Below, piece after piece: positions 56,621 to 64,000 of a DNA stretch of 64,000 nucleotides; position 1 is the stretch's first letter, and every line of letters begins with the position of its first letter. The stretch spans positions 272,349,695 to 272,413,694 of the forward strand of contig OZ005656.1 of the NCBI GenBank assembly GCA_963930645.1. The letters run 5' to 3'. The DNA comes from Salticus scenicus (Eukaryota > Arthropoda > Arachnida > Araneae > Salticidae). A model generated the notes under the pieces. It was not told the origin of the DNA and ran no database searches. It worked only from the letters and a program-made list of their open reading frames with translations. Made by a program: the position numbers and the translations under genes.

Positions 56621-57969
56621 TGAATAATCTAGTGTAACATTTATTAATGAATAAATGTGGATAAGTATATGTTATCTATTTGTTTTTCTTTCACAACTGA
56701 TTTACAAAAAAAAAAAAAAAAAAAAAGAATTCTTATTCCAATATATCGTTTTTTCGTAAAATGATGTGATTTAATATTTGAAAAGAAAAATCAATACTTT
56801 ATAGTTTATTATCATTGTTTAAAATTGCATAACATACCATAATTAAAAGTTTTTCATTTATTTCAATTTAATTGGGTTATGCACGATTATTCAATTATAT
56901 CATTTCACGAAAAAGGATTTAATATACATATTAAACAAATCTGAAAAAATATACAAAAGAAAAAAAAAAAAAAAAAAGAATTCTTATTCCAATATATCCT
57001 TTTTTCGTAAAATGATGTGATTTAATATTTGAAAAGAAAAATCAATAATTTATAGTTTATTATTATCATTGTTTAAAATTGCATAACATACTATTATTAA
57101 AAGTTATTCATTTATTTCAATTTAATTGGGTTATGCACGATTATTCAATTATATCATTTCACGAAAAAGGATTTAATATACATATTAAACAAATCTGAAA
57201 AAATATACAAAACAAACTGAAGAAAACATAGAAAAATATTCTGTCAAAGTGCTTTGATTTAGATTTTTAATTAATTAATAATATAATTATTTTATTTTTA
57301 AATAACTTATGCTGTTATGTTACGCATGCTAGTGTGTGCAATAAATTCTACTGCTCCTTTACTTTTATTTGATTTAGTTTTAACTTGATATTTACAGTAA
57401 AAGTCGCCGTCTTATGAAACGTATAAATTTTTAAAAGTGTAAAACTTATAAATATTTTACATGTTTAGAAAGAAGAATTCTTATACATTACGGTAAATCT
57501 ACTCAAATACTTTAAAGTTCGTTTTAATAAATTCAAATTGTTTAAACAGAGCAATTTTATAGTACTTCCACAGGAATCCATGAAATAATTCGTATATATC
57601 ACAGTTCATTGTATAAATATACGAAAGTGGGAAAAAATACTCAAACATCGTGTTACTTTTGTTTATTCACTATTTAAAATTTTATGGATGATAACAAACG
57701 TTTTACGAGGTGAGAAATGTTACTCCATAACTTTCTTTTCTAGCCTGTCTTTATGACACCTATTTTGCATTGGGATCGAACAATAAGAATTCTATTTACT
57801 TTTCTCGCTTAAGAGTAGCAAAGTCTTGGTCGAGCCCTTAGGTGCAAATACACCCCTCCGAATTTCCTACCTGTTCTCCCGGTAAAGAGTCTCTCCGCTT
57901 AACTCCGGGCGGAGCATAATGTTATAAGTATAGCTCCGCTTGTTCCAGAAACCGCTTATGACTACTACT
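56621..57969. repeat. terminal region, copy B right arm (inverted)
   Basis: Reverse complement of 43466-44813. Ends CCGCTTATGACTACTACT. Includes the 253-bp duplication in reverse. Confidence 0.8.
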
Positions 57970-57971
57970 AT

Positions 57972-59309
57972 ATAAGCGGTTTCTGGAACAAGCGGAGCTA
58001 TACTTATAACATTATGCTCCGCCCGGAGTTAAGCGGAGAGACTCTTTACCGGGAGAACAGGTAGGAAATTCGGAGGGGTGTATTTGCACCTAAGGGCTCG
58101 ACCAAGACTTTGCTACTCTTAAGCGAGAAAAGTAAATAGAATTCTTATTGTTCGATCCCAATGCAAAATAGGTGTCATAAAGACAGGCTAGAAAAGAAAG
58201 TTATGGAGTAACATTTCTCACCTCGTAAAACGTTTGTTATCATCCATAAAATTTTAAATAGTGAATAAACAAAAGTAACACGATGTTTGAGTATTTTTTC
58301 CCACTTTCGTATATTTATACAATGAACTGTGATATATACGAATTATTTCATGGATTCCTGTGGAAGTACAATAAAATTGCTCTGTTTAAACAATTTGAAT
58401 TTATTAAAACGAACTTTAAAGTATTTGAGTAGATTTACCGTAATGTATAAGAATTCTTCTTTCTAAACATGTAAAATATTTATAAGTTTTACACTTTTAA
58501 AAATTTATACGTTTCATAAGACGGCGACTTTTACTGTAAATATCAAGTTAAAACTAAATCAAATAAAAGTAAAGGAGCAGTAGAATTTATTGCACACACT
58601 AGCATGCGTAACATAACAGCATAAGTTATTTAAAAATAAAATAATTATATTATTAATTAATTAAAAATCTAAATCAAAGCACTTTGACAGAATATTTTTC
58701 TATGTTTTCTTCAGTTTGTTTTGTATATTTTTTCAGATTTGTTTAATATGTATATTAAATCCTTTTTCGTGAAATGATATAATTGAATAATCGTGCATAA
58801 CCCAATTAAATTGAAATAAATGAATAACTTTTAATAATAGTATGTTATGCAATTTTAAACAATGATAATAATAAACTATAAATTATTGATTTTTCTTTTC
58901 AAATATTAAATCACATCATTTTACGAAAAAAGGATATATTGGAATAAGAATTCTTTTTTTTTTTTTTTTTTCTTTTGTATATTTTTTCAGATTTGTTTAA
59001 TATGTATATTAAATCCTTTTTCGTGAAATGATATAATTGAATAATCGTGCATAACCCAATTAAATTGAAATAAATGAAAAACTTTTAATTATGGTATGTT
59101 ATGCAATTTTAAACAATGATAATAAACTATAAAGTATTGATTTTTCTTTTCAAATATTAAATCACATCATTTTACGAAAAAACGATATATTGGAATAAGA
59201 ATTCTTTTTTTTTTTTTTTTTTTTGTAAATCAGTTGTGAAAGAAAAACAAATAGATAACATATACTTATCCACATTTATTCATTAATAAATGTTACACTA
59301 GATTATTCA
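57972..59309. repeat. left terminal region, copy C
   Basis: Same as 43476-44813 with rare single-base changes (for example near 58370). Contains the 253-bp duplication at about 58720-59224. No gene. Confidence 0.8.
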
Positions 59310-60284
59310 TTATTTTTCTTTTTCAATATATAACTTCTTTACATTATCGATCGTTAATACAACATCTAAAAATGAAAAGAAATCATCGCTAGAGTCTTTT
59401 AAATTATCGTTATAAAAGTCTTTGGCTAACTGTCGCCAATTCAATTGGTAATATGCCAGTTCAAAATATTTTTCAAATTTTTCTTCATTATTTTGTGATA
59501 CACAGTCATGAAAATCCGGTTTAGGATATCCTTCTTTACAACCAAAACAGTGGAATATTTCATTTATTTTTTCGGATAATATATCGCACAAACACTTAGA
59601 TAAAGACAATGTTAAGTTTGCAAAATCATGTTTGTCATAAAATGTTTCTGAATCCATACCATCCTTTACATCAGAACGCTGAGTATGTTCATGTGACACA
59701 AAATGAGCCATTGTGTGTGTTATTAAATGTTCTTTCAGTTTCTGGTTTATTTGGGGGAAGTAATCACGCATCTTATTCATTTCACGTTCAGTTAGTATAA
59801 TGCTATCAGTAAGAAACTGAAAGCTTAGGTTTTTGCGCTGAAACATTCTTTGAAATATAAAAATGAAGTCGTCATCTTTTTTTTCTCGTGATACACACAA
59901 ATCTTTATCGATTACAAGAAAATTATCAATGAAATTGTATGATTTAGCTTGAAAAGTATGCCACACCAAAGGAGGTATGGAAACACCATTTTTAGTGGGA
60001 TGTAGAAATCCTTCAGCATCTTCATCATATTTCCGAATGTGCACACGAGTATATCCCATGAAGAAGTTTACACAAACTAGATTATTATTTCCAAGGTGAA
60101 ACATACTAGGAGGTAAAGACTCCAAACAATATATAGGAGAACCGGTATCATCAAATTTTATTTTTTTAGCTGCAGCTCTTTTTATTTCCTCTTGAAGTTC
60201 AAACTGGGCTTTTAAATCCTGAGCAAGCTTCTTACGCATTCTTGATTCCAAATTACAAATGTCACTAGATAAACGCTTCATCAT
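59310..60284 (-). CDS. PC4-domain protein, copy C
   Basis: Identical product to 44814-45788; coiled-coil start, PC4 domain and Cys/His cluster as described there. Confidence 0.8.
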   Translation of the reverse strand: MMKRLSSDICNLESRMRKKLAQDLKAQFELQEEIKRAAAKKIKFDDTGSPIYCLESLPPSMFHLGNNNLVCVNFFMGYTRVHIRKYDEDAEGFLHPTKNGVSIPPLVWHTFQAKSYNFIDNFLVIDKDLCVSREKKDDDFIFIFQRMFQRKNLSFQFLTDSIILTEREMNKMRDYFPQINQKLKEHLITHTMAHFVSHEHTQRSDVKDGMDSETFYDKHDFANLTLSLSKCLCDILSEKINEIFHCFGCKEGYPKPDFHDCVSQNNEEKFEKYFELAYYQLNWRQLAKDFYNDNLKDSSDDFFSFLDVVLTIDNVKKLYIEKEK

Positions 60285-60589
60285 GTTATGTTTTAATCAC
60301 AAGTAAAAATTAGGTAATACCTACAGAACGGAGGCAACGTTGGTTTATACAACACTCAAAGTGAAATGCATCAGAAATTTGAGAGGACCAGGAAAATAAA
60401 TATAAAAAAGAAAAGAAAAGTGGGGGTTGTCTTTTTATTCTGATTCGATGTTGTAAATGTGATGTCATACAATCCTTCCTCTGATTCGTTAAAAATACAA
60501 CAGTGATAGCTGAGATCATAACTGGAAATTTAATTTTCATATGATTTCCCTCCGCTTGCAGGTTCAATTATACACGTATTTTCTTGTAA

Positions 60590-61126
60590 CTATACAGGTT
60601 CCAACTTGTCAGCGCCAACTGTATTATCATTTTTAATAATCCACTCGCGGAAAGCTTCTACTTCAGCTTTTGGACAGTGTAAACTATTTTCGTGAAATCC
60701 GCATGATCGTCCAAAGAAATTGTATTTTAAAATATCGTATTTAGGACAACCAAATACTTCTAAATTAATATGAGGTATTCCTCTTTTATCTAAATACTTT
60801 TTTTCTACACTTCCTCCTTTATAAGCTAGTAGGTACCTTGATGTTCGTACTTTTGCATACCATTCAGAAATTTTAATGTCTAATATATCTAAGCTGTAAA
60901 CTTTTTCATGTTTAAGTGGACAAAATCGCATGCCAGTTATAAATTTTTCTACATATCGCACAGTTTTCCAATCATTGCTAGAAAGATATCTTTTAAATGA
61001 TGATAAGTTAAATTTAACGCTTTCTCCTTCATTCCAATTAATACCAATAAAACCGCATTCTCTCACTAAAAAATTCCCTTGAACATGGAAACCGTCAAAA
61101 TCAATGACACCACAAATCGAATCCAT
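60590..61126 (-). CDS. 178-residue exonuclease-like protein, copy C
   Basis: Identical product to 46094-46630. Confidence 0.6.
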   Translation of the reverse strand: MDSICGVIDFDGFHVQGNFLVRECGFIGINWNEGESVKFNLSSFKRYLSSNDWKTVRYVEKFITGMRFCPLKHEKVYSLDILDIKISEWYAKVRTSRYLLAYKGGSVEKKYLDKRGIPHINLEVFGCPKYDILKYNFFGRSCGFHENSLHCPKAEVEAFREWIIKNDNTVGADKLEPV

Positions 61127-62027
61127 TTTTTTAAATAGTGAAATGTTACAAACCAGAAACCTTTTATAGTAAGCCTTTTAGCTTTTCACTTAAAAATTAG
61201 ATATTTTGGCTGAAAAAAAAATAAAATAATAAAAATAAAATAATAAAATAACCTGAAGATAAAATTATTTAACGAAATAAGACACGCGATTTATTATTAT
61301 TTCTATGTAGTTTATCATTAAAATTTTCACTCATACAACACTGACTGTCCCTTAATTAAAACGCGTTAACTTATGTCAAAGTTTATCTACCAAATAATTA
61401 GACTTTAAATAATTGTAAATAATGTCTCTGGAAATTAAATATTGTTTTAATAAATTATTTTATTTGTATTTTCTTAATGTTAATAATTTAAGAAATACAT
61501 TTATTTTACATTTTGAAATGATGATATTTTAAGTCTATTTTCATCAATGCTGTTTCTTTCTTTCTTTTTTTTTTTTAATGAAAATATATTCTTAATCCCT
61601 ATATTCTTAATTCTATTTTATTCTAATATTGATTAATCTAACTCAATTCCTTTATTCAAATATACATTTTTTAAATAATAATTTTTCTATGTATTTAATA
61701 CGCGTATTTACCCCCTCACACCTGTTTCAGAATAACTTTAACAAGTACAGATATGTAAGACGTGATACAAAGGCAGGGTTATCCTGTATCGACATGTAAG
61801 GTAATAAATAAATCCAGACAAAAGGTTTGAACCCCCTTACCCCAGAGCATTCGCCTACGTGTTCCAGCAAATGTTATTTCTATGTGGATATGGGAATACA
61901 TTCAGTTTTCTGTCTAAGGTGAAGAAGCTGTTAGTTTACTTTGCTGTTCTTTAAAAGATATAATTTTTATATTAAACCTACACATGAAGATGATATGAAT
62001 TAATTTTACAATAAATTAGTTTTAAAC
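61127..62027. promoter_or_regulatory. divergent promoter region, copy C
   Basis: Same as 46631-47531. Confidence 0.5.
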
Positions 62028-64000
62028 ATGTCTTGGCAACCATGGCCGTTCGATAAAGAAGTAACAGATGCTTTAATTGAATATTCCGAAGTGTATTCTC
62101 AATTCTACGATTCGCAGTTTGACTTCGAGGATGAAAATCGAAATTCCATAATTGATTGTGAAAGTTTCAAGGAGGAATCTTTTACTCTGCAAAAAGAGAT
62201 CATAGATGCCGCTATTGATTGTGCAGAAATTTATTCGCAGTTTGCAGATCCTTTCGATGAAGAACCTGAAAATAATGTTATTAAGGACAATCATCTTCTC
62301 AATAGCAGACCGCCATATCAAATTCCTGGAGAAATTCAAGTAAGTTTTTTTATTTTTTTTTTTTTATTTATTTTTTTTTAAGTATATTTCACTGAAGTAA
62401 TAACAATAATTTTTGTAAAATGTTTTATATGTTTTATTTCAGAAGTTAACTTGCGGTGTCTGTAACGAAAGCTTGAATAACAAAAATGATTTGGTGTTGC
62501 ACATTAAAGAGAAACATATCAAAAGAAATGAGTTGAAGAAGACAGAAGTCCATAAAAAACAGATAGATACTGAACCTGTTGCTGGCCCATCCTACAGATA
62601 TCACGAAACAGAAAATATTCACCAAGTCGGAGAAGGATTGACGGTAAGTTTTTATACATTTATGTATTCCGAATTTTCTAGATTTCCAATTTTAAAAATT
62701 ATTTTTTGCGAGATAATCTTTAAAATTTTTAATTTCTTAATAAAATGGTAAACACATATTTATTAGAGTATTTAATTTTGTTTTAGGGTCTCATATGCAA
62801 AATATGCCAGAAAAAATTCACATTTAAAAGGAATCTAATTAGGCATGAGAAAATACATAATAAATCGAATCGTATTCCGTGTCATAACTGTTCGGCTACT
62901 TTCACCCGTGCAAGCGATCTCAAAAGGCATCAAATTAACATTCACGAAAATAAGGTTAAAAAACAATTAAAACGTAAAATAACCTCAGTGGAAAAGATTA
63001 ACAAAAAATCGCGAACTTGTAATGATAATATAAGGGAAACAATTGCTTCCAATAGTGCTTTAAATGATTCCGCATCAATACATAAAATTTTTGGTGAGGA
63101 AAAAGATCTGCCTACTTTTTTTAAAAATCATAGACATGAAGTTATTAACATTTTAACTCAGGAAATTGAAAGAAAAAGAAATATTAAGTGGTTTTTAAGC
63201 ATGAAATGTATTTTTAAAAGACATATTTCGGAGAAAGAGGTAGAATATTGTTCGGCATTTTTTAGAAGCAATTGCATGATAAACCTTTCTGAGAATGATA
63301 TAATAACTAACATAGAAATCGCGTTTGCAAAAGTTTTAACATCATTTGAGGCTTTTGAAGGACACGGGAGTGGTTGGATTCTAGATAGAATCGATTTTTT
63401 AGATGTAAATGTGTGTAAATATGAACCTTTAACACCGACTAGTTACATCGAATTGCCAAAAGAGCTATCTTTAAAACATGCTATTATTAATGTCAAAAAT
63501 GAGGATCAAAAATGTTTCCTTTGGTCGGTTTTAGCCGGATTATTTCCTGCTGAAAATAATGCTCATAGAGTCAATAAGTATGTTAAATATTTAGATAAAG
63601 TAAATATTGAAAGAATTAGTTTTCCTACACCAATTAGTCAAATAGAATATTATGAAAAAGATAACGAAATTAGCATAAATGTTTTTGGCTACGAGAAAAA
63701 TCAAATATTCCCATTACACATTAGTAAATTTAGGTTTAACCGACACATTAATTTACTTCTAATAAGAAATGAAAAAACTACACATTATTGTTATATCAAG
63801 AATTTTAGCGGATTTTTAAACCACTTAACGAAACATAAGGGAAAAAGTTACTATTGTTATTATTGTTTACAAAGATTTCTTTCCGAGATTAATTTAGAAA
63901 AACATGTCGAATATTGTAAAAATCACGATGCCCAAAAAGTACAATATCCAAGTGCTGATGATAAATGGTGCAGATTTAAAAGTATTTATATGCAAATGCG
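62028..64000 (+). CDS. zinc-finger/PolB gene of copy C (partial, 3' end outside window)
   Basis: Exon 1 62028-62339, exon 2 62443-62643, exon 3 62787 onward. GT-AG introns and phases are as in copy A. Visible parts are the acidic repeat exon, three C2H2 fingers, the CFLWSVLAGL region and the C2HC finger. The window ends about 17 bases before the first exonuclease motif. No stop or frameshift within what is shown. Whether the copy-A frameshift is present here cannot be seen. Confidence 0.8.

Larger units (their letters stand above)
51407..57969. mobile_element. Polinton-like element copy B: snap-back inverted duplication
   Basis: Left arm 51407-54045 matches A 43469-46107. Right arm 54042-57969 is the reverse complement of A 43466-47392. 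They meet at TCCA (54042-54045), shared by both parents. Both ends are therefore the same left terminus. The inverted arms are about 2.64 kb with a 1.28-kb spacer (54046-55323). It encodes two PC4 genes and one 178-codon gene but no polymerase. Differences from A are single bases (for example near 51452) and run-length changes. Confidence 0.85.
57972..64000. mobile_element. Polinton-like element, copy C (cut by window end)
   Basis: Starts ATAAGCGGTTTCTGG, lacking the outer AGTAGTC bases, two bases after the end of B and in the opposite sense, so B and C are head-to-head. Then follows the order of A: terminal region, PC4 (-), 178-codon gene (-), divergent region, PolB exons (+). Nearly identical to A at an offset of 14495-14496. 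The window ends inside exon 3. Confidence 0.8.

Noticed and set aside
43466..64000. Reading the three copies as a CRISPR-like or satellite array
   Set aside because: Units are several kb, carry genes and differ in arrangement, including an inversion. They are element copies.

Overview
This window is AT-rich eukaryotic DNA made almost entirely of transposable elements and virus-like elements. I recognise no host gene, rRNA gene or functional tRNA gene. The mix suggests an arthropod, perhaps a chelicerate: a copia-type retrotransposon primed by an internal piece of initiator-Met tRNA, a Tc1-type DNA transposon, Helitron and Helentron-like elements with internal microsatellites, a Penelope-like element, tRNA-derived SINEs and a Polinton/Maverick-like element with protein-primed PolB. 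The species cannot be fixed from this sequence.

Layout. 1-13.3 kb: AT-rich DNA with Helitron-type 3' ends, a decayed Tc1 transposon (3785-5900) sitting in an older dispersed repeat, and two Helentron-like elements (7101-7931 and 11995-13030). 13.4-18.4 kb: a complete copia element with identical-looking 269-bp LTRs, a 5-bp target duplication and one uninterrupted 1368-codon Gag-Pol frame. 18.7-20.9 kb: a Helentron-like element with a second one nested inside it. 22.1-25.2 kb: a Helitron carrying a Rep fragment and expanded minisatellites. 25.4-38.6 kb: tandem arrays, another Helentron-like element, a SINE with a 13-bp target duplication and small palindromic elements. 39.3-40.8 kb: a 5'-truncated Penelope-like element between inverted terminal repeats with hammerhead-like motifs.

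43.5-64.0 kb is the most unusual part: three nearly identical copies of the left part of a Polinton-like element, lying end to end. Copy A (43466-51406) has the left terminus, a PC4-domain gene and a small exonuclease-like gene on the minus strand, and a divergent spliced zinc-finger/PolB gene on the plus strand. The polymerase is frameshifted and cut off before motif C. Copy B (51407-57969) is a snap-back form: 2.64 kb of left end joined at a 4-bp microhomology to the reverse complement of 3.93 kb of the same left end, so both ends of B are the same terminus and no polymerase remains. Copy C (57972-64000) starts head-to-head against B, repeats the arrangement of A and runs out of the window inside the polymerase gene.

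In the element, protein-primed PolB would copy the linear DNA. The PC4 protein probably binds single-stranded DNA, and the 178-residue protein may be a nuclease. No integrase, capsid, packaging ATPase or maturation protease is visible in the part present, so whether the full element is virus-like cannot be judged here.
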